This document shows positions 1 to 8,893 of a DNA stretch of 64,000 nucleotides, one piece after another. A program made the translations under genes and the position numbers. This stretch comes from Niastella yeongjuensis. GTDB lineage: Bacteria; Bacteroidota; Bacteroidia; Chitinophagales; Chitinophagaceae. The DNA lies in NCBI RefSeq assembly GCF_900110245.1, contig NZ_FOCZ01000006.1, positions 497,004 to 561,003 of the forward strand, written 5' to 3'. Within the stretch, counting starts at the first letter, position 1. Each line of letters begins with the position of its first letter. Below the pieces are notes generated by a model. The model was not told the DNA's origin. It did not search any database and saw nothing but the letters and a program-made list of their open reading frames with translations.

Positions 1-1460
1 GTATTTATGGTTTGCAGATTGGCGCCAAAATGCCCCGGCAAATCTACATCGCCCCCACCGCTGGTGTTCTTATCTTTTGACGTAGTTATATTATCCCTCA
101 CATACCCTAAGTCATATCGGTAGGCCCTGATATTGCCACCGGTGCCCTCGCCCTGAATAGCAAAAACATCATAGGTATACTGAGGTACTGAAATAACTTT
201 CGTATTGGGGGTAACTTCCCGGTCATTAAAACGGGTAAAATCCATTACATATTCAGGATGGTTCTCTGCGTTCTGATAATACAGATAACCCACCATCGGT
301 TTTGTCTGCGACACATCGGATGGCGCCACTTCTGATTTTTGTCCGTATACCTCCGCTTCAACATCCACAGCACCGCCGAAAGCACCAGTTCCTACTTGTA
401 ACCGTGCGGACCATGCCGTATTGGTAATCGGCATCCGGATAATTGGTAGATAAGACGGCTTTGCAAAAGTGATGGCAGTATAATTCACGCCACCCAGGCC
501 ATTTGTTTTGAAGGATTCCTTTATCATTTCGTTCTGCCGGTCGCTCAGTTCTTTGCTCTGGATCTGGTTAAAAAAAACCTGTTCATGGATGTTCAATGCT
601 TTTATACCCGACCGGGAATTATAAGAGGTTGAAACACCTGCGCTCCCATTAAGCGTCATGTTTTTGTACATAACAGCTGCCCCTAATGATACGCCACCGG
701 AAAAAGAGGCGCCTGCCCTGCTATTTATATCGATGCCCCAATTAGCACTTGCTGCCAGCGAGGCACCAAATTTTTCGTTTCCACTGAACTTGGCTATACT
801 AAATAAACTCGCACTGCCTCTTATCCCCGCATTCAATGCGGGCCCGAGGTGGTTATTGAACTCAGCCCCTAATTCAACAGATACCGGTATTTTAATGCCC
901 ATCAATTCTGCATCAGCACCAATATTGGCGCCCCAGGTTTTGTTGGGTTTCACCTGTTGCTCCTGGGTTAACTTATCCTCGCCATTGAAATCATCGGGTA
1001 TGCCGCGCATATTCCGGTTAACATTGCCCGGATTTATATTCCAGCCCAACCCCACCCAGCTTGCTTCCTGCTCGGGCGTAATACCACCGCTGTAATAGAT
1101 ATTTATCGGATAACCGCCTACATCCAGTAACGGAATATTATAGCTGAAATCACCGGTGAATAAATTCACCAGATTGTTTGCGTTTACCGATTTGAATGAT
1201 GACATCTCCGGCTGACTTGGGCCCCCAATGAATTTTTTACTAACCGCTTTGGTTGTCTTCTTATTTGTGACTTCAGCCGCTTTATGCGGAGCAGCAGCCA
1301 TATTGCTTTTTTCAGGCATAAACCCGGAACCACCATAATAACTTGTTCTGTTCACAGGCATACTGCGCGCCCCTAACGGCAGCACAACGGATAAATAAAA
1401 AACAAAAAGGTAGAATCCCGCAATCTTTCTGCAGTGACGACTGGCTAACTGTAAGATCAT
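1..1460 (-). CDS. RHS/SpvB-like giant secreted protein, N-terminal part (cut by window edge)
   Basis: The frame is open from an ATG at 1460 down to base 1, at least 486 codons, so only the N-terminus is here. Residues 1-33 form a signal peptide with a hydrophobic core after KKIAG-like basic residues. A low-complexity linker follows, then residues 97-146 carry the block NLFTGDFSYNIPLLDVGGYP and the downstream ASWVGLGWNINPG. I recognise this as the start of Bacteroidota RHS-repeat/SpvB-type surface proteins, which usually run to 2000 residues or more with YD repeats and a variable C-terminal toxin-like end. It is the last of three exported minus-strand genes. Whether YD repeats and a toxin tip exist cannot be seen. 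The reading frame and export are clear; the family is inferred from the N-terminal motif. Confidence 0.75.
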   Translation of the reverse strand, partial: MILQLASRHCRKIAGFYLFVFYLSVVLPLGARSMPVNRTSYYGGSGFMPEKSNMAAAPHKAAEVTNKKTTKAVSKKFIGGPSQPEMSSFKSVNANNLVNLFTGDFSYNIPLLDVGGYPINIYYSGGITPEQEASWVGLGWNINPGNVNRNMRGIPDDFNGEDKLTQEQQVKPNKTWGANIGADAELMGIKIPVSVELGAEFNNHLGPALNAGIRGSASLFSIAKFSGNEKFGASLAASANWGIDINSRAGASFSGGVSLGAAVMYKNMTLNGSAGVSTSYNSRSGIKALNIHEQVFFNQIQSKELSDRQNEMIKESFKTNGLGGVNYTAITFAKPSYLPIIRMPITNTAWSARLQVGTGAFGGAVDVEAEVYGQKSEVAPSDVSQTKPMVGYLYYQNAENHPEYVMDFTRFNDREVTPNTKVISVPQYTYDVFAIQGEGTGGNIRAYRYDLGYVRDNITTSKDKNTSGGGDVDLPGHFGANLQTIN

Positions 1461-1485
1461 ATAGCTACAAAATCTTGTTAATAGA

Positions 1486-2574
1486 TTATTTTGATACACT
1501 GAAAGAAGCCCGGTAATGGGTCATCTTCAGATCGGTAAGCTCTATTGAATAAGTGTTATCTGTTTTGAAGGAATGATCGAGTTTAAACTCCATAAAATTG
1601 CTTCCATACCCGATCGTTCTTTTTATTTCCTTTATTACTTCCCCTTTTTCATTCAGGAATTTTATAACCGCTTCATGGTCCTTGTCGTAAGAATAATACC
1701 GGACCCCCAGCACATCTCCCTGAATAATGGCCTTACCGGTATATGCACCCGAATTCCTTAAGTCCAGGTACATTCCGTTAACAGGTGTTAACTTTTTGGG
1801 CGCATCCTGCGATATTCTGAACGTCCATACCTCACTTTGCGCCGCGAAGGTTTCACCATTCTTTGCAATCACCCGCCAGGCATACACTTTACCGGTATCG
1901 AGCGTTTTGTTAGAGGAAGGATAATTGTTGACCATAGTAGTAAGGCGACGCACATTGTACACCGGCAAATTCTCCTGAATGGCAGCGCCGGCCGACTGAT
2001 CGGGTCTCACTTCTGTTACCAGCAGGTCGTAATTCAGGTCATTGAATAATGTGACCGGCGCCGGCGGCAGCCAGCTGAATTGCGGCCAGGGATTTTGAAT
2101 GGTAGCTGAATCAAACGGCATAGTCAACTGCGGCGGACTTAAAGGCTGTACATCCAGCATGATACAATTCTCAGCCAGTACCCTCTTTTCTTCTTTACCA
2201 CTGATGTATACTGTATAACAGGCCTGGTAATTGCCTATTGGCATCAATGCATCAGACAATCGGCTGAATGCGGGTGAAGCATATTCATAATCTACCGGCT
2301 CAATGTCGGCAGCTTTCAATTGCTTCACTCCTTTATTAAGCGTAATGAAACGGGTGTACGCCGTAAGGGCCGGCTGGTTATCTGACAGATCGATCAGGGT
2401 AAGGCCAACCACCACATCAAAAGGATCATTAGCCGAATTGATCAATGCCAGGTTCCATAACTGTCTTTTTTGTACAATACCTGCCGGTGGCTCCTGCACA
2501 GAGATAGAGATCTGTGCATGGCCTGCAACCGTAAGCAACACCAGAAACATTACATATAAGGATCGCCTGTTCAT
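1486..2574 (-). CDS. Secreted protein with a fibronectin-III-like domain
   Basis: 362 residues with an N-terminal signal peptide (residues 1-20, ending GHA before Gln). The body is beta-rich. About residues 160-255 look like an FN3-type sandwich, with the typical PQFSWLPP opening, YDLLVTEV strand and YAWRVIAKNGE followed by VWTFRI. No catalytic motif is visible. It lies 25 bases upstream of the RHS-like gene and 9 bases downstream of the barrel-like gene, so the three are probably one transcript. A role in presenting or anchoring the RHS-like protein is inference from position only. I do not recognise a named family. Confidence 0.7.
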   Translation of the reverse strand: MNRRSLYVMFLVLLTVAGHAQISISVQEPPAGIVQKRQLWNLALINSANDPFDVVVGLTLIDLSDNQPALTAYTRFITLNKGVKQLKAADIEPVDYEYASPAFSRLSDALMPIGNYQACYTVYISGKEEKRVLAENCIMLDVQPLSPPQLTMPFDSATIQNPWPQFSWLPPAPVTLFNDLNYDLLVTEVRPDQSAGAAIQENLPVYNVRRLTTMVNNYPSSNKTLDTGKVYAWRVIAKNGETFAAQSEVWTFRISQDAPKKLTPVNGMYLDLRNSGAYTGKAIIQGDVLGVRYYSYDKDHEAVIKFLNEKGEVIKEIKRTIGYGSNFMEFKLDHSFKTDNTYSIELTDLKMTHYRASFSVSK

Positions 2575-2583
2575 AAGGTCTTT

Positions 2584-4923
2584 TTAAAATGTTTTATAAT
2601 AGGTCAACCTGCCCGTTCTGTTTTTTACCAGTTGTTTATTTAGGGCCGGCAGGTATCCTTCATCTGTCATTAATTGAATATCCCCGAGCTTCGGTATCTT
2701 CAAATTAAGGTTAGCGTTATAACCCCATTGGGTTTGGGGATTCAAACTGTACCGGATCATTTTACCACCGCCGCCAACGGAAACGATCTTATTGATCATA
2801 ACCTGGCACGTGTTCTCGAACGTGTACATATTGTAATCGGTACCGGTACTGAGTGAAACATTTCCCATCACCGAAAACTGGTCCCAGGCTACGCTCTGGC
2901 TAAACAAAATATTCTTTGAATTATAATACACAAAACCCGAGTCGGTGGCTGAATTGTAAAACCGGCTGTATACCACGTAGGAACACAATTGTGCCTCCCT
3001 GAAATTATAATTATAACCAGCGCTGCCGGTAAGTGTGTAATACCTGCTTTCAGAATAGGCATCATCACCGGTCTTGGTAAGCTGGTATGATGGATAATAG
3101 CCAAAGGACAATACCGGCCATTTTTTTATTCTGAGGTTTGCCTGAAAACTGGCCAGCAGCGAAGAACTTTTATAAGCCGTAGTAACAAACGGATTGTTGT
3201 AATCATTCTGCTGCAGGGAAGAAATCAACGTGAGTTGTTTTTTAAACAATGGCTGCTCCAGCTGTGTCTTCCACTTTAACTGGGAAGCGCCAGTGGTATA
3301 GGTACTAAAGGATTGAAAGTTCGCTCCTGTGTACTGCAGGTTACCACTAAAACGCGTACCCGTTTTAGGGAACCGGGAAAGTAATTTAACCGAATACGCC
3401 TCATTGCTTCTTTCACTGAACCGCGTCACTGCATTCATCCAGCCCTTGCTTTGCAGGCTGTCGAGACTGTAATACGGCATGGTTGACTTGGCCACTTCGC
3501 CAATGAGCGAAATATTTTTATTCAGCGCATAAATGCCTTCGATGGAAATACCGGCCAGGTTGTATTCGGGAATACCACCAGCGGGTTGCGAGGCAATGGA
3601 GGCATTAAAAAACTGCCTTTTACCTGTATAATAGGTGAAAATAATATGATTGCCATTCTTTGTTCCTTTACCAAACCGGGCCAACGCCAGGTATTGACTG
3701 GAACGGGCATGATTGGGAACGATATAATCCCTGAACCGGTAATCGACCTTCCCGACAGCAACCGCATAATAATAATGTGGGTTGTATTCAACCTGCAAAC
3801 CGGTAATACTTACATTCTTTACCGAAAGCTCCGAATAATCAGCCACGCTTCGGCCTATACTAAACGACTGTAGGCTGTAAAGCGTTTTATACCCTTTAGG
3901 CAAAACCGAATCCGGCACCTTTAACTCATGCAACTTGTCCTCCAGCCCCTGAGCATCTTTTGCACTGTCTATCTGTTTCTTCAGGCCGGCCAGGTTGGTT
4001 TGTTCCGCTGATCTGATTTTTTCATAGGCGGCTTCCAGCGCATGGTACTCGGCAATCAGGCTGTCTAATTGCTGTTTTTTCGCATCCAGGCTATCTTTAT
4101 ACCTGTTGTACTTATTATCAGCACCGGCGCTGTCATTATTCAACTTTTTAAATAATAATTTTAAGCTGTCGGTTATAACATCGCGGCCAGGTACATTCGG
4201 TTGCTTCAATTGTTTTCGGGCTTCCAGCAACAACCTTTCCTTTTCTTCCAGGATCTTTTGTTTAAGATTCGGGGCTTGCAGGTCCATGCTTACAGCAGAA
4301 ATGGCCAGCATTTTTTCGTTCAGCACGCGTTTGAGCGAATCACGTAAATTATTTTGCGACAACAGGTGCTGCTGCACCGCATCGAAAACCTGTTGTTTGA
4401 GCTTTCGTTTAAAATCGGCCTGACTGAATTGAAAATTAAGATCGGTGTACTTTCGGAACAGGGAAGAATTGCTGAACCGGCTGGTCACATACAACCGGAA
4501 GGGATATTTCTCTTTGTACAGCAGATCGAGCCTTGTTTGCACGGTATGCTGATACACGTTATTCTCATTATAAGGCGTATCTATCCGCGAACGGTAGTTT
4601 ACATCATATAAGATATTGCCGGTAACTTTTAGCAGCTGCGGACGTTTAACCTCAGGGGCTATTTTTTTAACGGAACCTTTTTCATCAGTAAATTCAGCGG
4701 CAGGAATAGCGAAATAAAAAACATCGTGGAGTTTGCCGCTCACCGGCATCAGGATCATATTCGGCCTGGCCTGCTTGCGGGGCATAGTATCAGTACCACT
4801 CACATATAGCCGGAAAGCCACCGTATTACTACGATCAGGCCGGTTTGAACCGGAAACACCGGAAGCCCTGGCAAACGAGAGGACACAGCAATAGAATACG
4901 GTTACGGCAAGCAGCGTTCGCAC
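2584..4923 (-). CDS. Exported protein with coiled-coil middle and beta-barrel-like C-terminus
   Basis: 779 residues with a signal peptide at 1-20. Residues about 190-345 are rich in Lys, Glu, Gln and Leu with heptad spacing, indicating a long coiled coil. Residues about 380-779 consist of alternating short strands rich in Tyr, Phe and Ser and end in a terminal Phe (YYKTF), as outer-membrane beta-barrels do. This suggests an outer-membrane protein with a periplasmic coiled coil. It heads the cluster with the FN3-like and RHS-like genes and has nearly 500 bases of upstream DNA, so the promoter probably lies there. The barrel is inferred from strand pattern and C-terminal aromatic residue; no family was recognised. 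Confidence 0.65.
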   Translation of the reverse strand: MRTLLAVTVFYCCVLSFARASGVSGSNRPDRSNTVAFRLYVSGTDTMPRKQARPNMILMPVSGKLHDVFYFAIPAAEFTDEKGSVKKIAPEVKRPQLLKVTGNILYDVNYRSRIDTPYNENNVYQHTVQTRLDLLYKEKYPFRLYVTSRFSNSSLFRKYTDLNFQFSQADFKRKLKQQVFDAVQQHLLSQNNLRDSLKRVLNEKMLAISAVSMDLQAPNLKQKILEEKERLLLEARKQLKQPNVPGRDVITDSLKLLFKKLNNDSAGADNKYNRYKDSLDAKKQQLDSLIAEYHALEAAYEKIRSAEQTNLAGLKKQIDSAKDAQGLEDKLHELKVPDSVLPKGYKTLYSLQSFSIGRSVADYSELSVKNVSITGLQVEYNPHYYYAVAVGKVDYRFRDYIVPNHARSSQYLALARFGKGTKNGNHIIFTYYTGKRQFFNASIASQPAGGIPEYNLAGISIEGIYALNKNISLIGEVAKSTMPYYSLDSLQSKGWMNAVTRFSERSNEAYSVKLLSRFPKTGTRFSGNLQYTGANFQSFSTYTTGASQLKWKTQLEQPLFKKQLTLISSLQQNDYNNPFVTTAYKSSSLLASFQANLRIKKWPVLSFGYYPSYQLTKTGDDAYSESRYYTLTGSAGYNYNFREAQLCSYVVYSRFYNSATDSGFVYYNSKNILFSQSVAWDQFSVMGNVSLSTGTDYNMYTFENTCQVMINKIVSVGGGGKMIRYSLNPQTQWGYNANLNLKIPKLGDIQLMTDEGYLPALNKQLVKNRTGRLTYYKTF

Positions 4924-5408
4924 CTGTTTTGGTTTAGAGGTTATAATATCTATAACTCGAAGATATAAGGTTTAGCCCCTCATATCAGTTTTTCATATGG
5001 AATAATTAAGTCACGGACACATGTAAAACAAAACATACATTAATACAAAAACACATCATTTATATTAGACCAGGAAAAGTATAAAACATTTACAAAAAAA
5101 GATATTCTTTTTAATAGGTGTGCAATTTCAGCAATAGACGTGCAGATTTTGCCGATAAGTGTGTAAATGACATTCATGCATAACTCCGGCGACCACCCTA
5201 AATATAATAAATAACAATACTATTACACTGCGAACAACCTATACTAATATTTTAATATACCAGCATGTTTATGGAAAAATACAGCGGCAACAGGTCATTA
5301 AAACAACAAAGGAATTTGTAAAGATTTTCCAATAAAAATGGTGGTAGCCTAACTAATAACAGAAGCCGCCATTACAGCGGCTTCGTAATTATAATATAAT
5401 ACTAATTT
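4924..5408. other. Intergenic region upstream of the three-gene exported cluster
   Basis: AT-rich, 485 bases. It should hold the promoter of the minus-strand gene starting at 4923. Three imperfect direct repeats with 20-21 bp period begin with ATAGGTGTGCA, ATAGACGTGCA and ATAAGTGTGTA at 5114, 5134 and 5155. A possible plus-strand peptide of 18 codons (ATG at 5264, or an internal ATG at 5270) precedes the hairpin at 5362-5384. I see nothing else convincing. Confidence 0.5.
5362..5384 (-). terminator. Hairpin downstream of the TonB-C-like gene
   Basis: Perfect 8-bp stem GAAGCCGC / GCGGCTTC with a 7-base loop, 25 bases past the stop codon of the minus-strand gene at 5409. The following minus-strand bases (TGTTATTAG) form only a weak T-tract, so this is a probable rather than classical intrinsic terminator. 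Confidence 0.5.
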
Positions 5409-5867
5409 TTATTTGATACAAGGGGTGAACGATTGCACAAATTCAGTAGTTACTTTATTACCGCCACAGGTGCCGGGTGTCCAAAAACCTGATTTAAGGT
5501 AAACGCGCAATACCTCTTTTTCATTAGCATTCGGTTCTTTTACCTCTGTATCACCATGTATGGCCACTGCTTTTTTGATCTGGCCGGCAGCGTCTACGAT
5601 CATTTTAATTTTAACTTTGCAGTCCTGAGCAGGGTCCAGATTAGCCTCATTGAGATTTCTATTGATGTACCGGCCCCAGGCCGGAGCACCGCCCGGATAT
5701 TCCGGCTCTTTTTCAACACCAGTATAGACTGTTTCCTTTAGCGTTTCATCGAAATGGCTTTTGCACTCCTGAGCAGGTTGAGGGTCATTCCCCATTTTTA
5801 CGCTTGGGGTTGGAGTGTGCCAGGAAAAAGAAAATAATAAAAGGGCAAAATAAGTAACAGGGTTCAT
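5409..5867 (-). CDS. Small exported TonB C-terminal-domain-like protein
   Basis: 152 residues. An N-terminal hydrophobic stretch (about 4-17) looks like a signal peptide. From about residue 50, VEKEPEYPGGAPAWGRYINR followed by KVKIKMIVDAAGQI matches the C-terminal domain of Bacteroidota energy-transducer TonB proteins (V-x-x-x-P-E-F/Y-P-G-G, then the G-x-V strand). There is no separate transmembrane-plus-proline linker as in true TonB, so this is a free-standing periplasmic domain. Three cysteines in the mature part may form disulfides. It is monocistronic, with a hairpin just downstream. Function beyond the fold is unknown. Confidence 0.7.
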   Translation of the reverse strand: MNPVTYFALLLFSFSWHTPTPSVKMGNDPQPAQECKSHFDETLKETVYTGVEKEPEYPGGAPAWGRYINRNLNEANLDPAQDCKVKIKMIVDAAGQIKKAVAIHGDTEVKEPNANEKEVLRVYLKSGFWTPGTCGGNKVTTEFVQSFTPCIK

Positions 5868-6320
5868 GTTAAATGTAGGTTTTACGGATATTTTATATCG
5901 CGCGGCTAATATAGAGATTTATTACTACCAGTCAAATATACCTGCTGCCCAATTCCATTATCTTTAAATGAAGCGGTCAAGTTGTGTACTGTTATTGTAC
6001 CGGAATGGCAGGATAATGCACGGAAAATAGCCTTTTTATTGCACCGGAATGCCATAGGGATACTCTGCGGATTGTCTGCAGACTCTCTGTAGCCCCCTTC
6101 TGCAGAGCACTTCCAGACAATATTCAGACAACTACCTGACAACTACCTGACAACTACCTGACAACTTTCCTACAGTCTACCGACCATTCTAATACTGTCT
6201 GTCTTGTCCTAAAATAGCTATAAGCCTGTCTTCTTGTTGGAACAATGAAGGGAAGCACCGGGTTGTTCAGCCCTGGCACAAGAACTGCAATGGCATATTA
6301 CAGCTTAAAACCGTAATAAA
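5868..6320. other. Intergenic region with short direct repeats
   Basis: 453 bases between divergent genes at 5867 (minus) and 6321 (plus). It contains two copies of ATTG(T/C)ACCGGAATG(G/C)CA at 5994-6010 and 6038-6054, 44 bp apart, and three perfect tandem copies of the 11-mer ACAACTACCTG at 6128-6160 followed by a partial fourth. A minus-strand open frame here (78 codons) lacks any protein-like character and is not annotated. Confidence 0.6.
6128..6160. repeat. Tandem 11-bp repeat, 3 copies
   Basis: ACAACTACCTG occurs three times head to tail without mismatch, followed by ACAACTTTCCT as a degenerate fourth copy. It lies about 160 bases upstream of the small acidic gene at 6321. A period of 11 bp puts each copy on the same face of the helix. 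Confidence 0.85.
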
Positions 6321-6566
6321 ATGACTACTGCAAAACAAAAAGTGGAGCCCGAAAAAACTACACAAACCGGGCAGAACAACATCAATCCTGAATTAAAGAA
6401 AGAGCTACAGAAACGCGACACCGACACGGCACCCGATGAATTCATTGGCCCTGATGCCGATACCGATGTGCCCCTTGATGGTTCCGTACAGAATGATGCA
6501 GTGCTGCGAGGGGAAAACCATGCGGATGAAATTGAAAAAATAGACAAGCTGCCGCCGAAAAAATAA
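6321..6566 (+). CDS. Small hydrophilic acidic protein of unknown function
   Basis: 81 residues, no signal peptide, no hydrophobic segment. The composition is dominated by Asp, Glu, Lys, Thr and Pro, and it is probably disordered. A central run DTAPDEFIGPDADTDVPLDG is the most distinctive part. The minus strand of the same stretch is also open (80 codons) but gives a Ser/Phe/Cys-rich translation typical of an antisense shadow, so the plus frame was chosen. It stands alone and converges on the flavoprotein gene with an 18-base gap. No family was recognised with certainty. Confidence 0.6.
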   Translation: MTTAKQKVEPEKTTQTGQNNINPELKKELQKRDTDTAPDEFIGPDADTDVPLDGSVQNDAVLRGENHADEIEKIDKLPPKK

Positions 6567-6584
6567 TCCGGCCCTGCCCCTCTT

Positions 6585-7832
6585 CTACGATCTGTTGAGC
6601 AACATCTTCATATAAAATGAAGGTTTGGTGAGTTTTTTACGCAAGTCTATTTCATAGAACATGCACGACATCAACTCACGCAGTTGCTTATTGCGCATGG
6701 CCGTTTTCATTAAGAAATTAAACAGCCAGGTGCGATTGGCCAGTTTTTGGATCCTGGTGCTCAATCCCAATTCCGCACCCAATACGCGATAGACTTCATC
6801 GTCATACTTTTTCATGATCGCTGCCCTGAAATCATTTGCCTGTAAACAGGCGGCTGCCTGTTGCGCCGCTATGCGACCGGAATATAACGCATTGCCTATT
6901 CCTTCACCGGTAAACGGATCTATCAAATAGGCGGCATCGCCTGTTAACATATATCGTTCGCCGGAGAGTGTTCGCTTTTTACTGCCCAACGGCAATCCAT
7001 ACCCCCCTATCCCACTGGCCAGCGTAGCATTTTTAAACCGTTCTTTCATCACAGGATCATTGGCCACAATATCCTGCATGGCCTTTTTCAGGTTCAACTT
7101 TCTTTTTCGTACCACGCTGCTTAAGATACTGATGCCTACATTGGCTTCACCATTTGGCAAAGGAAAGATCCAGAAATAACCAGGTAGTAATGAACGCAGA
7201 AAATGCAATTCAATAAATCCATCGGCATGTAAACCGGTAACCCCTTTGTAATATGCCCTGATGCCTGCACAGTAATGCTGCGGCTCCATATGAATACCAG
7301 CAACTTCTTTGGTAAAAGCGGAATGGGCACCATTGGCCACGATCACCAGTTTTGCCTTTACGGAAAAGGCACCGGCTGCATCCGTGAGTAAATATCCATC
7401 TTCCTGCAGGGTAAAATTATCTATGGACTGTCCTTCAAACAATTGAATATCCGGACAGCGTTTCAATTCAGTAACCAGGAAATTATCGAAATTGATACGT
7501 TTGCAAACAAAGCCTGCCGGAATGCCGGTCTTCGCCTGGGGATTGTAATCGGGTTGATAAGCGATATCAAGCGAATCGCGGCTGGGTGCCGTAAAAGTAA
7601 CGCCCCAGCTATCTTCTTTCTCCTGCAACTGACACAGGCGTTCCCCAATACTTTTATCGATCCGGTTCAGCGCCGTCAACACTTTTCCGCTCAGGCCGTC
7701 GCCACAGATCTTATCGCGCGGAAAAATGGCTTTATCTACCACTATACAGGAAATATTGAGCCGTTGCAATTGCAATGCGGCAGCTGCACCCGCCGGCCCG
7801 GCGCCAATAACGCAAACATCAGTTGCTATCAT
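6585..7832 (-). CDS. Geranylgeranyl-reductase-like FAD-dependent oxidoreductase
   Basis: 415 residues of the class A flavoprotein (p-hydroxybenzoate hydroxylase/geranylgeranyl reductase) superfamily. GAGPAG at 10-15 is the dinucleotide-binding loop, FPRDKICGDGLSG at 37-49 matches the reductase family, and GDAAYLIDPFTGEGIG at 298-313 is the second FAD-binding motif. Length is normal. These enzymes reduce isoprenoid double bonds (menaquinone, lipid or carotenoid side chains) or oxidise small aromatic or polyketide substrates; the substrate cannot be told here. It is transcribed away from no partner: the AraC gene upstream ends 32 bases before its start on the same strand, so the two could be co-transcribed. 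Confidence 0.85.
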   Translation of the reverse strand: MIATDVCVIGAGPAGAAAALQLQRLNISCIVVDKAIFPRDKICGDGLSGKVLTALNRIDKSIGERLCQLQEKEDSWGVTFTAPSRDSLDIAYQPDYNPQAKTGIPAGFVCKRINFDNFLVTELKRCPDIQLFEGQSIDNFTLQEDGYLLTDAAGAFSVKAKLVIVANGAHSAFTKEVAGIHMEPQHYCAGIRAYYKGVTGLHADGFIELHFLRSLLPGYFWIFPLPNGEANVGISILSSVVRKRKLNLKKAMQDIVANDPVMKERFKNATLASGIGGYGLPLGSKKRTLSGERYMLTGDAAYLIDPFTGEGIGNALYSGRIAAQQAAACLQANDFRAAIMKKYDDEVYRVLGAELGLSTRIQKLANRTWLFNFLMKTAMRNKQLRELMSCMFYEIDLRKKLTKPSFYMKMLLNRS

Positions 7833-7864
7833 AGGCGGGAAAGATAGGTAATAAATTGCATTTG

Positions 7865-8755
7865 TTAACTATTCCGCTTGCGGTAATGCTGCGGCGATAC
7901 CCCCATCAATCGCGTGAACATCCGCGAAAAATAATAGGGGTCATCGATGCCCAGCTGACTGGCAATATGCCTTACGTTCATATCGGTGAACAACAAATAC
8001 TGACAGGCCTTTTGAATTTTGAGGTGATTAAAATACTGAATAGGGGCATGACCGGTTTTCTTGCGGAACAGGGCGGAGAAATGCGCTATGGAAAATTTTG
8101 AAAAAGCTGCCAGCTCATTCAACCCGATATTGGTGTGTAGTTTTTTCTGCATCAGCGTGATGGCCCGGTCTACCATGTCTTCATCTTTCTTGTTCTCGAA
8201 ATAATTGAATTTCTCTTCGTACAAAAAGGATGAAAGAAAATGCGAGAATACCATGTTAGCGTAACGCAGGTTATCGCCACTGTACCCTTTCTCCAGGTTG
8301 GCATAGATCTCCTCGAATAGTTTGATGCGGTTTTGGTTGAACGTCAAATGCGCCTGTCCTTTTTTCGACTGCTTTTGCATGTGATCAACAAAAGCATTGG
8401 CCGCCTCGCCCTTAAAATGGATCCAGTAAATACTCCAGGGATCGTTTTCATTGGCCCCATACCGGTGTGGTGCATTGGCGGCAATGGTAATAAGTCCCGA
8501 TGGGTTTATATCGTGTTTCTTTTTATTGATCTCTATCCAGCCTTTTCCTTCCACACAATAAATGAGGATACACTGATCAACCCCTTTTTTTCTTTCCAGG
8601 TAATGGAATTGGGCCTTGGGATAGTACCCAATATCCGTTACATACAAACTCCTGGTCAATTTATCGATGGCCAGAAAATGGGAGATCACTTTTTTGGGCA
8701 GAACGATCAGACGCTGACCTTCAAACCCCTCCTGTTTACGGAAAGTGGTAGTCAT
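7865..8755 (-). CDS. AraC family transcriptional regulator with N-terminal cupin
   Basis: 296 residues. The first 170 form an AraC-type cupin ligand-binding domain (strands around CILIYCVEGKGWIEI and the APHRYGANENDPWSIYWIHF block that is common in sugar-sensing members). Residues about 195-296 hold two helix-turn-helix motifs, GLNELAAFSKFSIAHFSALF and VRHIASQLGIDDPYYFSRMF, ending in the usual GVSPQHYRK. It sits between the flavoprotein and galM on the same strand. A role as an activator of a sugar-related gene is likely from the family; the actual target is unknown. Confidence 0.9.
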   Translation of the reverse strand: MTTTFRKQEGFEGQRLIVLPKKVISHFLAIDKLTRSLYVTDIGYYPKAQFHYLERKKGVDQCILIYCVEGKGWIEINKKKHDINPSGLITIAANAPHRYGANENDPWSIYWIHFKGEAANAFVDHMQKQSKKGQAHLTFNQNRIKLFEEIYANLEKGYSGDNLRYANMVFSHFLSSFLYEEKFNYFENKKDEDMVDRAITLMQKKLHTNIGLNELAAFSKFSIAHFSALFRKKTGHAPIQYFNHLKIQKACQYLLFTDMNVRHIASQLGIDDPYYFSRMFTRLMGVSPQHYRKRNS

Positions 8756-8766
8756 GGGTGTAATAC

Positions 8767-8893
8767 TTAAGGATGCGTATTATTATAGGGCTCAACCTTC
8801 AATACAGCCTTATCATTTCCCAAATCTACCTTTTTAAATTCTATTTTGATCTCCCGCTGTTCACCGGGCCTGCCCTTCAGCCTAATATTCCAA
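8767..8893 (-). pseudogene. Possible C-terminal gene remnant between galM and the AraC gene
   Basis: Overlapping the last bases of galM in another frame, 41 sense codons end in TAA at 8767-8769. The translation contains GEQREIKIEFKKVDLGNDKA and VLKVEPYNNT, which reads like the C-terminal beta-strands of an enzyme or binding domain rather than random sequence. There is no start codon. It may be debris of a deleted gene, or chance. I see no family. Confidence 0.25.

Noticed and set aside
658-1095. Plus-strand open frame of 145 codons
   Set aside because: It lies wholly antisense to the RHS-like gene, whose minus frame has a signal peptide and recognisable motifs.
5906-6142. Minus-strand open frame of 78 codons
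   Set aside because: Composition is not protein-like, it spans the 11-bp tandem repeats, and no supporting motif or terminator is seen.
6305-6547. Minus-strand open frame antisense to the small acidic gene
   Set aside because: Ser/Phe/Cys-rich translation typical of an antisense shadow; the plus frame gives a coherent hydrophilic protein.
7443-7847. Plus-strand open frame of 134 codons
   Set aside because: Antisense to the FAD-binding part of the flavoprotein gene.
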